From: Ectobius pallidus
Lineage: Eukaryota; Arthropoda; Insecta; Blattodea; Ectobiidae
DNA length: 64,000 nt
Direction: 5' to 3'
NCBI GenBank assembly: GCA_964059195.1
Contig: CAXKWD010000006.1
Span: 175,954,825 to 176,018,824 of the forward strand
This document shows positions 30,545 through 44,100 of the stretch, in pieces (the first letter of the stretch is position 1; each line of letters starts with the position of its first letter). The notes under the pieces are model-generated. The model searched no databases and was not told where the DNA came from. It saw only the letters and a list, made by a program, of their open reading frames with translations. A program made the translations under genes and the position numbers.

Positions 30545-30605
30545 CGTCATTTCATGCCACCCCTATGGCTGAGCGGGACCCGGGATCGAATCTCGGTGGA
30601 TCTAT
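30545..30605 (+). repeat. tRNA-like SINE remnant
   Basis: TATGGCTGAGCGGGACCCGG and GGGATCGAATCTCGG look like A and B boxes, but they are too close and lack a closing acceptor stem. Confidence 0.4.
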
Positions 30606-30860
30606 GTACAAATACAAATACAATATGCGTAATCATAATAAATACAGAAATTAATTATTTATTCAATAAATTACAAACATTATTGGTGTTACTTTCGCTG
30701 AATTATCTATGCATGATAGTTAAGGTGTCAGACTCATCTAAAACATGATTGAGGGGGCTTGGTTGGTTAGTTAAAAACCTCGGTCGTCTGGGGGCTTTGA
30801 AACAACGTTCGTATTTAAGATTTAAAAGGCTTTCAATGGATAATAGGTACGAATATAATG

Positions 30861-31003
30861 TAATAAATAAATAAATAAATAAATAAATAATAAAAGGTTA
30901 AAACCATAACTTATTTTAAGAGTCGACTAACATAGACAATTCAATGAAAGTTACACCATTAATAGTAGGCCTTGATTGATAATTAAATAAATAAATAAAT
31001 AAA
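30861..31003. repeat. Two (TAAA)n microsatellites
   Basis: TAAATAAATAAATAAA runs at about 30861-30890 and 30983-31003, probably tails of retroposons such as the block starting GGGCTTGGTTGG near 30755. Confidence 0.7.
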
Positions 31004-31009
31004 ATTAAT

Positions 31010-32030
31010 GACAATTAAACTCGAAAACTTCCATAATCTCAGGGTTTTAAGTTTATTCTCAATGAGGTAGAACATTTCATGCACAGAATTATATAATGTA
31101 TTTAGGCCACGTTAAGATAAATAATTTACTACTGAAAAAGCCTTTGATACAAAGTGCGAAATAATTATTACCAGGGATGTGTTTACGAGTATTTCACTTT
31201 TACACCCTAAAATAAAAACTCTTTTAATACGTGGAATGCATATTTTTCTAAATATCTTCGGTTAATTGTAAGAACTGTATCAGCTAAATGTGGCAAATTT
31301 AAATTATTCGAAAAAATCGTGCCATGGTCGCGAATTTAGGACGCAGAACTGAATTTTCCGAAAATAGTCAGTTCCGAATAAGGAATTCTAAAGCGAAAAT
31401 AAGGAATTATAAATACAAGACTTCCAAATCGTCTTTCATGAGGCAAAATAAAATGTTCAAGATACAAGATTGTAAGTGTAATTTTGTTGTATGAGTGTAG
31501 AGTTAAATTACTTAAATTAATTGAATAAAAATAGTTTAAGAACATATGTAACACGTACTGCGATAGTGTTACATTCTGAGTAAATAAATGATTAAAAATA
31601 GGGAGGTTATAACGTAACGATTTCATGGTCGTCTGGACATAGATCAGTCATTGTAGCCTATTTATTTTCCGTTGCATAAGTAGAACAACAAAGCGTTATG
31701 AGATAGGTTGATTTCTTCAGGTACGTTTGTTTTAAAGGCTCACTCTAGGCACAATAATTGGCAAAATTTCAATTTTACGTAAGTCTTTTAAATATACTGA
31801 ACTATCATCATCATCATAAATAAATTACCATAAAATTTCAGCACTAAAATTCTGGCGAAAAATGCATAAAACATCAAATCGAATATAGTAACGAATTCTA
31901 AAGGGAGAAGAGCAATTCTAAGTCTCCTTTCGCGAAATAGAATATTATTTGCATGCAAATTACTCGTGTGTGCAAGAGGAAGGAATCTAGCGGCATTATT
32001 TGTAACTTTCTCCTCGGCCTCCTGTGACGA
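31010..32030. other. No gene recognised upstream of the SDR start
   Basis: AT-rich sequence between the two divergent genes. No frame on either strand shows a domain, and I see no TATA box immediately before 32145. Confidence 0.45.
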
Positions 32031-32032
32031 AG

Positions 32033-32078
32033 CATAGCCTGCTAATATGAGACTCTAGAGTAATAGTAGCAGGCTATG
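32033..32078. promoter_or_regulatory. Perfect 12-bp-stem inverted repeat upstream of the SDR gene
   Basis: CATAGCCTGCTA and TAGCAGGCTATG are exact inverses separated by 22 bases, 67 bases before the SDR ATG. It could be a promoter or 5' UTR structure, or a repeat remnant. Confidence 0.5.
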
Positions 32079-32144
32079 GTTTTGTCAACAAGCTTGTTGT
32101 GCTTAAATATTAAATGTTCATTAACATAATTTTTCAAAATAACG

Positions 32145-35100
32145 ATGACAGAGAATGTGAAGGAAAATTTTGTTGTCGTAGACATTTTAAAATTAATATA
32201 TAACATATTTTACAGCCTAGTGCTCTCAATCTTCAGGTTTTTGGTACCCCCCTTGCAAAAACCAGTGAAGGGAGAAATCGTATTGGTAAGTACACATTCT
32301 GTTAACGCCTGAATGAATGAAATATTACTTACAGGATGCATCGTATATTTTGCATATTTTCAATCTGTAATGAGTATGGAATCATATTCTGGGGCAACTC
32401 TTCCCACAAGGAAAATATTTACGAGGGTATCAATAGGTATCCGTACTCTTTTTTAAATTTATTGAAACAACAATACAAATATAATAATAAAGGGATAATA
32501 ACTAGGGTTGATAAATACCGCGATAAATGGCTACCATACATAAATAAAATGGATGATATAATATTTCCTAAACACGCCTTTTTATGTAATCCAAAAGGAA
32601 AGAAAGATGTAGGAAGACCAGTAAAGAGATGAAGAGAATTACTGTGAGGACGGAACAGGCGAAAGCCTAAACCCTGAAGTGTAGAAGAAGAAGAATACAA
32701 AACTATTAATGATGTAACTTTTCAACATAGTCCCCTTGCTTCTCAATCCACTTGATCAATCGTTGCATAAGCTTCCTGATGCATATTATTTGCATATTAA
32801 TTGCATAATAATTGCATATTATAATAATTCATATATTGCATAATTATTACAAATAGCGGAGTTATTAATTTAAAAAATAATAATAATTCCTCTCTAAGCC
32901 ACCTTGTATCTAATATAATATTTAAGCCGGTGTTTCTGTGTAAACCCGAGGCCAGCTATTAAAGCTCCTTTAGCAACCAGGAAAAAAGAGCATCGCGGAA
33001 ATCGATTTTTTTTCAATATGACACATCAATATTTGTCGATCGCTTTGGTTTTGTTATCCTTATATGCTTCACTCATTTGTTTATAATATTAGAACGGGCT
33101 AACAAAACCGAAACACAGCGCAAAAAATTATGTTTTCTGTCAGTTTTTCGCTCATAACTCACGAACGAAAGCGTAAATGAAAAATCCGGCTTCGAGGTGC
33201 ATTCGGACACCCTCCATTCCATATATGTTTTTGGAATATATGATTAAAACGTGTTGTTTGGTTGAAGAAGGTTATAACAAATGAGCAGATTGGAATGGAA
33301 CGTATGTAATTGAAAGATGTCAAAAAAGCCTTTATCTCTGCTTCAAAGAAGAAAAACAGCGCAGGTTCAATTGCTTGGCCGCCACTATCACCTGACTTAA
33401 TTCCCCTGATTTTTGTTTATGGGGATTTGTTAAGGATAGTGTGTTTCGCAGAACAGCGCACACGATGCAGATAGAACTCCTGGAATACGACAGTTTCTAT
33501 CATCTTTACAAAGAAAAGTGGATAGTTTTGGCGTACGCATAAGACAACGGGGATGGTTTTTACTAGCAACAACAAGCCAAAACAACAAGCCAAAAATCAT
33601 ACCTAATAGTCCATTTTCCGAGTGATTAGTCACTTATGAAAATCCCTATCATTATTTTCCAAAAACATGACTGTGTTTGACTATAAACGGCATAACTCTA
33701 AAAGAAAAAAAGTGTGCGTGGAACGCCACGCGACAGAAGTGAAATTTGTTTTTATTTTTTTATTTTTTCAACTTTGGATTATTGGATTTTTTCAATTTTG
33801 GATTGTTGAACTTTTTAAAAATTGGGTTTTTGGACTTTTCTGCTTTTGGATTTTTTAAATTTTTGATCTTTTAATTTTTTTAATTTTGGAATTTTAGATA
33901 TTTTAATTTTGGACCTTTGAATTTTTATTTTTGGATTTTTTTAATTTTGGATTTTTAGATTTTAGATTTTTTATTTTTTAAATTTTGTATAAGCCTAATC
34001 ATTGAGTTGATTGTTTTCTGTGCAGTCCGTTCCGTCACAGTCCCACTAATTTCGTGACGATTTTGTTCATAACGCAAGTTTCGGTTAGCTCTCGATTTAC
34101 TCCTAGCGCGGCTAAAGAAGTTTCACTTAAAAAAAAGCATCAAACCTTAATTTTAATTTTAGGTTAAATGTATTTCAGTCTTTCTATTGCTTCTTCTTCA
34201 CTTGGCATGATACACAAGATGCTTATAGTAGGAGCTAAAACTTTTATTTGAAATATATTTTCGTAAAAATATTAAGTGAAGAGTAATTATAAGGCAGCCA
34301 TCGCTTTCACAAACTCAGGCCTCTTGCCTTCACCTGAGGCGGAGAAACTGAATACGCATTCCTCGAAATACGGCCTTTGTGAATGTGAATGTGAAGGGAG
34401 AAATTTGTATTGCCCATGCTTAGAGTAAAGAAAGTTGTGAGGTTAACAGCTTGCTGACTTATGAAGTCTGGAACGAGGTGCACTGAGCATCATGAGGAGT
34501 TACTTACAGTTAGCAGTGACATGCTTTAATACTTACAGATAACAGGGGCTGCAAATGGCATAGGAAGACAACTAGCCTTCGAATTTGGGAGGCTGGGAGC
34601 GCATATTGTATGCTTGGACATCGACGAGGGGAGCAACAAGGCGCTCATATTGAGCCTCAATGTCATGGGCTACAAGGTAATGGTTATGCCACTTTATTCC
34701 TCTGTTTGCTATTGTTTATGAGCAGGGCCCGAATTTTGATGACCTGTCATCTTTCAACTGGTACATCATGGACGTTGCCCACTAGTGGAAATATTCTGAT
34801 CATGACTCCTAGTTTATAAAAACGGCAATTTTAGGGTAATTTTTTGGTCACTTTTATCCATTTCTTATTTTTAGGTAATTTTTAGGTAAAACGTCTTTAT
34901 CTGGTCTTTTTCCTCTATTTGATATTTTTAGGTAAATATTATTTATTTAAAGACATTACATTCTCATTTTGTGTTCTTTCTTTCATTATATAGTGTGTTT
35001 GTGAACAGGGCCATAGCTAGGCGGTGGCGAGATGGGCCCCCGCCAAGAGCGCAGGTATAAAGAGGGCACAAAATTAACCATGAAAAATACCACCTTTTTT

Positions 35101-38100
35101 AGACTGGTGCAATTTATCAAGCAATAAAAATTCTAGATTTTATGAATTAATTATCTTTTAAGTAGTTCAATTGTCTGAAAAATAGGTTTTAGTACCTTGA
35201 AAGTCCAATATTTGGTTCATTTTCAAATTGAGGTTTAGGTTTCTTTGATAATAACAGTGTTTTTATATTAAAATAATAAAGAGTTTTCCATAAATTTTTA
35301 AAAATTGTTCAGACCCATCAGTATTGGAGGGCGCAGATTTGTCAGACTCACCAAGGGCGCAGAAGGACCTTGCTACGGCCCTGTTTGTGAATTCAATAGC
35401 CTACTACCGGAACTCTATTTAAGCATAAATAAATAGATCGTGTTATAACTTTAATCTGTATGTAGAAAGATGGTGTTTGCTGTTTGCATTTAACCTATGT
35501 AATTAACTAATTACAAGCCTATAATTGGATCAACAATATAAATGTAGAATAGACACAAATCTGATGATAAACTACTATTTTCATAACAAATTTTGGGTCT
35601 TTTTGTAGTTTTTGGGTCATTTCTGTTGTAATTTTATGGTCATTTTTTGAGTTCATTTTTAAAGAATTTTAGGTCATCAAAATCCGGGACCTGTTTATGT
35701 GTCAAAAACTGGAATAAGTAATAAACATTAAATCTTTAATTCAACCTTTCAAAATTAAATTAAAGCGAGTGAATTTGTGTCATCAAGAAAACATTTTCTC
35801 TAAATAGGTTTTACATTACTTTTATTTCTTATTTCAAAAATGTTTGTACCACACTATTAAAATCACTTGAAGATCTAGATGTAGGTGGGAGGACAATGTT
35901 AGGATACATTTAAGGGAAGTAGGATTTGCAAGGGATGGTTGGAGTTACCATAGAATAGGGTTGAATGGGGGGCTCAGGTAAGCGTGGCAATGAACCTCCA
36001 AGTTTCATAATATAGATAATATTCTTTTAGCTTGCTTAGGAATTGTCATTTCCATTGAGAAAGTAAGACAATTAAAAATTTATAAGACTATTATTCTGCC
36101 GGTTGTATTATATGGATGTGACATGGCCGCTTACTCTTCAGAAAGAACATAATCTGAGAGTGTTCGAAAGCAGAGGGCTTAGGAAAATATTTGGGCCTAA
36201 GAGAGATGAAAATGGGGACTGGAGGAAACTGTGTAACGATGAGCTTCATGACCTGTGCTCTTCACCGGATATAGTAAGGGTAATTAAATCATGGAGGATG
36301 AAATGCGGGAGGAAAGACATATCTAAAAAATATTGCCTGAGAGACCCGAAGGGAAGAGAGCACTTGGAAGACCTAGACATAGGTGGGAGGACAATATTAG
36401 GATAGATTTAAGAGAAGTAGGATTTTCGAGGGATGGTTGGATGGAGTTAGCACAGAATAGGGTTGAATGGCAGGCTCAGGTAAGCGTGTGTTCCATAAAA
36501 TAGATAATATTCCTTTAGCTTGCTGAGGAATAATTGTCTATTGCCATTGAGTAAGTAAGGAAGTGAAAAAGAGTTTATTTTCAGTGTTCAGTGTTATTAT
36601 ATTAATTGCCCTACTAGTGCTCTAAAATGTTTACATCTATATTTACTTCTTATTATCCACGACTACACCCAGGGTCGAGAGAACACCGACGCCTCCATTC
36701 CATTCTACCCTACTTCTACTGTTTCCTCACTAAATTTTAAATAAGTGTTTTTAAATTATTGTCGATTTATGTTTTCAACCATATTAACATGTAAATATAC
36801 GTCACATCTTCATACTTATCTGAGTACTGCTCATAGTAGAATTTCTTAAATACTTGTGACGTTTAATTTTTTAGACTTTGCTGGGGAAATTACCAACAGA
36901 GCTAAGAGTATTTTATACCAACAAAAACCATCAAATCATTTAGTGTAATGATTGAAACGCTGGGTTTTATTTTTTAAAATACACTAAAACATACAAACAC
37001 CAGCAGGTGCCTGCAATTATTTACACAACTGCTTGATGTTTCACTTGAATCATTTATTTGACAGAAAATTAAATAAAACGATATAACATAAGGTATTTAT
37101 TAACACAGATATCATTTTTATTTAAATCGCAGGAATTGCAGAATTTTATTCTTAATTATATTGTTTAATGTTAAAAATATAGGTAATTAAACGAACAAAA
37201 CGAATCTTGTGGTGTTATATGTGCATATAAATTTGAAATGAAACGATTAAAATGAACCATAGATTCATGAACCTTACCCAAATCATGCATAAACAATTTT
37301 ATTATAACGACTGATAATTAAAAAGGCTAAAACCTGGCTTCGAGATGCATTTCACGAACAAAGTGCACCGCTCAATGGGGGAGGGGGGAAAGACTTCAGA
37401 TTTGAGTTTCCTAGTTTGTTTCGTCCAAATCAATCAATATTTTCTCGTTAAGACGTGCATTCATTCTCCCCTTCTGTCCACCTATGTTAAAAAGAAATCA
37501 GATCTCTGCAAATCGTAAACAAATGAATCAAGATAGCAACCGAGCAAGGCCATCTTGAATTAATTTCACAATTTAATTCTTTCGTGCTAATGTTTTCCAC
37601 TACAATCTTTGTTTCTTTGCAAGGTATTTCGTCTCCTCGAAAACACTTGATTTTTGGCATTTGAAATCAAAATTTTTACAAAATCCTTTCTTAGTGTGCA
37701 CTTACATTATGAAACGAAGGTACTTTCAAAATTCCAAGTCTCTACCTATTACAGTTTAGGCTCTACGTTGATTCTCTGTCAGTCAGTCACGACAAAGCAG
37801 CTTATCTCTATATATAACTTATAAGAAGCTTTGTCCTGACTGACTGACTGACAGAGATTCAACATATGATGGGTAGAGGCTTGGAATTTTGACATTACCT
37901 TTGTTTCATAATCTAAGGGCTCACTAAGAAAGCATTTTGAAAAATTTTTATTTTAAATGCCAAAAATCAAATGTTTTAGAGGAGACATAATACCTTTTTG
38001 CACAGAATTTCAAATCCAGATCGCTTATCCATGTACAGTTCTCATGACAACAGTGTATTGTTGGCAGTGGTCACAGGTAGCTTTGGAAGTAAACGATACA

Positions 38101-41100
38101 GGACTTTGACAAAGTAGAGAAGCTATCGATATAATTCTCTACCCTGGACCTAGAGAATACCATACGAGTGCATCTCAACCTGTACCCACAGCTTTCACCC
38201 AGTGCATTTGTCAAACCCTGAGAGATTTTTTCTCTGTTGAAGGCCCATGCCTACAAGTGCGATGTAGCCGACCAGGCTCAGGTAGCGGAGTTGGCTCTAC
38301 TGGTGAAGAAGACTCATGGCAATCCATCCATTGTAGTGAACAACGCAGGAGTGATGCCTGTTGGAGGTCTGCTGGACATACCGACTGAACAAGTCGTAAA
38401 AACTTTTAATGTCAACATACTCGCTCACTTCTGGGTAAGACTTAAACCGTTTCATTATTCATGACAAAGGCTACTTGGTGTGAAGCATCAAGGGTACTGG
38501 AGAGGCATATGTAATCACTAGGGCAAAGCATTTGATGATTTTGCATCTTTTTTATACGATAGCGTGAATATATATATATATATATATAAATGTGTATCAT
38601 GAAATAATTGATTAAATAAGGGCAGTGTGTTTTTGCATTTTTTGGCTTTATTTTGCATTTTTCGTCATTTTCAAGAGATGGGTTATTTTTTGGAAATTTT
38701 TTGATCATTTTCTGCATATTTAGGTTTGTTTCGGCATTTTAGGTAATGTTTCAGTGGAGGAAGAGATGAGCTTTTCCATGTAGAAATCGTTACTTTCAGA
38801 CAACAGACAATCGTTTTTATTTGAGAATCTCTGCCAAGTGTTCACAGATCATTTTAATTCAGGTTTATTGTAAACACCACAGCAATTTTTCTTGTAGCAA
38901 TAAAGAAGTATTTTTCTTTCTTTTTAAATGGCACATATTTGCTAGGGACAGTTTGATGGACATGCCAGTTCAGAAAGAATTTATTTTTTGCTAAGGGTGT
39001 CCAAGTAGTATACTTACATCTTAAGTAACAAAATAAGTGTGTTTTATATTCTAAATTCATAAAAATTACAAATTATAAGTAACAATTTTAAATTTATTGG
39101 TCATTTTTTACAATTTTGTGTCATTTTTTAAACTATTTTAGGTCATAAATGCATTTTTTACTTTGCATTTTTTCACTATTTTAGGTCATAAATGCTTTTT
39201 TTTACTTCACATTTTTGCATTATTTTATGGTCATTAAATGCCTTACCCTAGTAATCAGTTTTGTCTCGGAAAAATAATGTTGTCTCTGGAAGTTTAAAAA
39301 AAAACCTCCATTTCTCTACATCCCTCTGAGGGACGAGGCCTGCCATCCAACTGCTGCATCATCTACCAGAGGCAGAAGGCAGGATTGCGGGGCATGTGGT
39401 CAGCTTACTGAACTGAAGTCGCTACTTCTGTATCAAGTAGCTCCTCGGTTTGTGTCACGAGGCTGAGTGCACCCCTTTCCAGATCTCCCTATTTCAGAAA
39501 AGTCTGAGGAGGTACCGGGGATTGAACCCTGACCTGCGGATTCATAATCAGCAGTGATAACCACTAGTTCATGCAGGCGGTCAGAAGTTTTCGAAATAAA
39601 TGATGAATATGTGATTTTGTGACAGACCAGCAGATGTTTTATAAAAAGAAATAAACATTTCAAATCAATTTTTTCCTAAAAATAACAATATTAAAAATTG
39701 CATGTATTTGCTCAATGACTTTTCTACACAGTGAACTCAGCTAGTATGGTTATGCACACTCTTGAAATCGCCTTAGTCACTTGTTGGACCAGAGAAAATC
39801 AGATCAGCCTCCCTTAAACAAAAGGCTATTTTAAGGAGCAAAATAAATGCTTGCACATTTATGGTCAGAATAGCCAAAATAATGTACCAACATTCAAACA
39901 TCCTAAGTTACTACTCAATTTCACTTATATAAAACATGTTTCACAGACATCTTTGTCTGCATCATTAGCTGACGTCAAAGCCACTTAGCGATGAGGTTGT
40001 TACTGTTTTTTTTAATGTAGACTTTTCCCAAACTGTCAGTTCTATCGGTTTTTGTACAGCTTCTAAGGTTATGTCATCTTCAAATTCATGATATGTGGTG
40101 CAGATTGGTTTGTTTATATGTGATGTTCCTTAAGCGTTCCTTGTGTCATACATTTAAATTTCTTTTTGATTTCCCAATATAAAATATTCCACAGTCAAAT
40201 CGTAAAAGCGTGAGTATTTGTTGGGGGCAGGGGCTTTATACTGCAATAGAGGTCAATGCAATGTCAACTTCTCTAAAAATGTTTAACAACATCTGTAGTA
40301 GGGTCGAGGGTGAAATATGATGTGTAATTTAATTCTTACTTATTGTTTGCCACCGCAGCCCATGAAAGACTTTGGCCTCTCTGAGGATTGCAGCCCAATC
40401 TTGGTGATCCATTGCCCATTTCCTCTCTCTTCCTTACATCATCCAATTATTGTTACCATCTTCTGCCACCTGGTCTTCTCGACTCACATTTCCTTTTCCT
40501 TGCCAGGATCGTTCTGGCTATTCTTGTCGTTAGGGTTGTTAGCCCTTCTTGAATACTGTTTCATTTTGTATGTTGCTTCATATGCTACTTTCTTTTATTA
40601 ATGAAACGAGATTTTGAAGATTTTTTCCAACTTATACCCTCAAAAATAAACACTTTACTCAAAAATAAGGGGTACGCTGCAGCGTAGTGGTTGAGGCGCT
40701 GCGCTACAAACCCGAAGGTCGCGGGTTCGATTCCCGATGAGGTCGTTGAGATTTTTCAATTGGCCTAATCCTTCTGGTGGCACTATGGCCCTGGGGTCGA
40801 CTCAGCCTCTAACAGAAATGAGTAAGGTGGCCGGTGCGTAAGGCTGACAACCTTACCACCTTCATGTGCCGAATGTCCAAAATCTGGGAGCCTCAACCTC
40901 TTGGAACCCTCTGGGCCTCCATGGCCTGTATAGGGATCACTTTACCTTTACTCAAAAATAAAGATAAATAACCTTCAAAACTGTCATAAGATTTTTTGGA
41001 TTTGCTTTCAAATTACATAGTTTTATCAGATTTTGTATAGGAATTTATTTTCATTTTTCCTGTACAATATCTGATAAAACTATGTAATTTCAAAGCAATC

Positions 41101-44100
41101 CCAAAAATCTTACGACAGTTTTGAAGGTTATTTATCTTTATTCTTGAAGGTATAAGGTGGAAAAAATCTTTAAAATCTCATTTCATTGATATTTACCCTC
41201 AAAAGGAAAAATTTAATTAAATTTATCAGTTTCTTTTATTAGTTTTTGTTTTTCAAACTTTTAGATTTTCTTGAGTATACCTTTACCATTACAATAGCAA
41301 ATAATGGCACATTGTCTTAGTATCTAACGCAGAACTGTACTTTTCAGACGATAAAGGCCTTCCTTCCTGACATGCTGATGAGAAAGAGAGGCCACATTGT
41401 TGCTGTGTGCTCCATGTGTGGTGTGGCAGGTGTGGCAGACATGGCCACGTACTGCGCCACCAAGTTCGCTATTCGAGGTAAAACATTTTAACATATAAAT
41501 ACTGACATAGGTACAGCCATCTGAGGGAAGCCAGCAAGTAAACGAGATATGTTTGGGCAGGAAAGAAATGTATCTTTGTTGTGATAAGAAATAAAATCAA
41601 TAAAATGAAGAAAATATTGCATACATTGATGCTCCATTAAGTCACAGTTCTTAAAATGCAGGACTAGTTTCGGGAGTTTTCTCCCATCCTCGGCTGCTGG
41701 TCAACTGGTGTATGGACCAGACCAGACCAAATATGCTAACTGAGATCAGAGCATTGCGGGCGAAGCCCGCAATGCGATGATCTCGACTCCGATTCCATAC
41801 CTGCATACGAAATGCATTGCTGGAAATGAAAACGGGTTCCTATCCTATAACTTAAATTTGCTTACTGGTGTATGGAACCCATGGCTGGTGGTATTTATAG
41901 TCGGCCCCGTGCTGCTCTCTACCTTCCAGCTAGTGAGTTTGATGACGACACTCACTGATGGTATATCAAAGTTCATAACATTCTTGCTGTTTTTGATAAT
42001 AAAGATTCTTTCCCAGGTGTTGAGTTCTGATGGTTTAGTAAAATGCTTTAATAATTCAATCTCTTTCTTGATGTGATGGTTTTGCGTCCAGAAATTATGG
42101 GCTACAGCTGATTTATCAGTTTGCATCATTTTAACATTCCTTAGGTGTTCCTTCATCCTCATTTCAATGTTCCTTTTGGTTTGTCCAATATATGTCATAG
42201 GGCATTCATCACAATCCATCTCTATATATATAAAAGGCTTTGTCCTGACTGACAGGAATCAACGTAGAGCCTAAACTGTAACAGGTAGAGACTTGGAATT
42301 TTGACAGTACCTTTGTTTCATAATGTAGGTGCTCACTAAGAAAGGATTTTGAAATATTCTGATTTTAAATCCCAAAAAACAAGTGTTTTTTAGAATACTT
42401 AAGCCCTTTTTACACAGAATTATCGAATCCGAATCACATTTGACATTAAAACATATTGTTTCAGATGGGTTTGGAATTAAATTAAATGGAAGTTTGACAA
42501 TTACAGTTGGCTTTGTCTATTTTTGTCATGCCTTGGAAATTAAACTTTCGCGATCGCTTGAATGTTGTAAGCCCTAATACGGTCAAACATTGTTTTATTT
42601 GGACGAAACTCACTATACAGGGGTTTTCTGGACCAAGGAACTCGAATCTGAGGTCGCTTTTACCAGGCGATGCTATCTAATCGTGGTATGTAGTCCACGT
42701 GATTTAGGTGTTAATAAATATAATGATTTAACTATTATGCTCTTAATTTTTAATTTTTGAAATAATTATCGCGGGCGAAGCCCTGGGCACATGCTAGTCT
42801 GGTATATTCCTGATAATTCTGTTTTTGTTTTAGTATTGTTGAGCGGGTGATTCAGTAGATTCCTCAGGGTGTGTTTATTCTTTGGGGATAGCTTGATGTT
42901 ATAATTTTTAGAAATCTTCTCAAATTATTTTAAGAAATAAAATAAATTTCAGAGCATCTCACATGCAATAAAACAAGAGAAGATTAGCTTTCTGATGAAT
43001 TCAGATAATACAATCTGCTGAAAGTTGGTTTAGTAATAATATGTTTGTAGTGAATCAAAATAAAACTCAATAGATGACTGTGAAAATGAACTCATGCATT
43101 CCATGATTGAGTGAGCCTATGAGTGAAATTTAAAAATCTTGAAATCTTGAGCAGCCGTAGTGAAATCCTAAGATATTGAAATTGCATGTAAAGGGGAAGA
43201 AACATTCTACAACTCTTTCTTCTTTAGTTTATCACCATCACCTTAGGAAGGTAGTAGTCATTGGGTGGTAGTGGTACATAGTATTTGTCAGGTTGGCACT
43301 GGATGACTTGTGTAATTTTATTCTGTTGTCTATTTTTTATACACTGGTCTTTCACTGAAGTGTCAGTTTTGTTCTGTTTAGGGTTATCTGTCTCAAAGGT
43401 GTTGAAAATAATTTTAAGGATTACAGTTGTTGGACATGTCCTGTCCATCACGCATCATTTATTTTTTTAAGTATTTTAAATTTGTTGGTGATCCTATAAT
43501 AAAACGTGCTGTGTGTAATTCTTAGAGTTTTAATTTCATGTGTAAATTACATTTAGTTTTATATGCATACATAACTCACAGAAATAAGTCATGTTCTATA
43601 CTCTCCAACACTTAAGGCTCAATATTTGTTCCGTCCGTCACGACAGTATTTTTCCAAGTTGGATACAGAAATGGTGGTGGGTTATTAAAATTGCACGTTA
43701 TTCTTATTTAGCAAATAACAAAACTTTGGACTCTAGGAATAAATCAAGGATTTAAATAAAAATTAGGCTATTTGTTTTGAATTTCCTAACTCTGTGTGTC
43801 CTGTTTGTCACTCGTGGAATACATGAACTATCTGCAGTTAAACTTCTGGGATTTAATCTGGACCGAAAATTGCTTTGGCATGACCACATAATGTATGTAT
43901 GTATAGTGGAGACTACTTCTACATATACAACTTTCTTCAAAGCAATGCCGACAGACCCTTATAATCCGCAGTAAATAACTTGAAATGAGGGTGTCTTGGA
44001 CAATAGAGTTGTATATTCTGGATTTTCAGCGTGTTTTCTTGGGCGTTGAATTTGCCTGACAGCCAATAGAATTTCGTGTGCAACCAATCAGTGCTCATTT

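Larger units (their letters stand above)
41640..42927 (-). pseudogene. Penelope-like element 3' part, split by a Helitron
   Basis: On the minus strand, FEKISKNYNIKLSPKNKHTL and LNHPLNNTKTKTELSGIYQ lie right of the Helitron. MDCDECPMTYIGQTKRNIEM, AVAHNFWTQNHHIKKEIELL and WERIFIIKNSKNVMNFD lie left of it. Removing 42219-42797 joins GIYQ to MDCDEC in frame. This is the connector and GIY-YIG endonuclease with its CxxC. The RT is missing and a stop lies just upstream near 42927. The tail contains AGTTTTCTCCCATCCTCGGC (plus strand). Confidence 0.85.
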
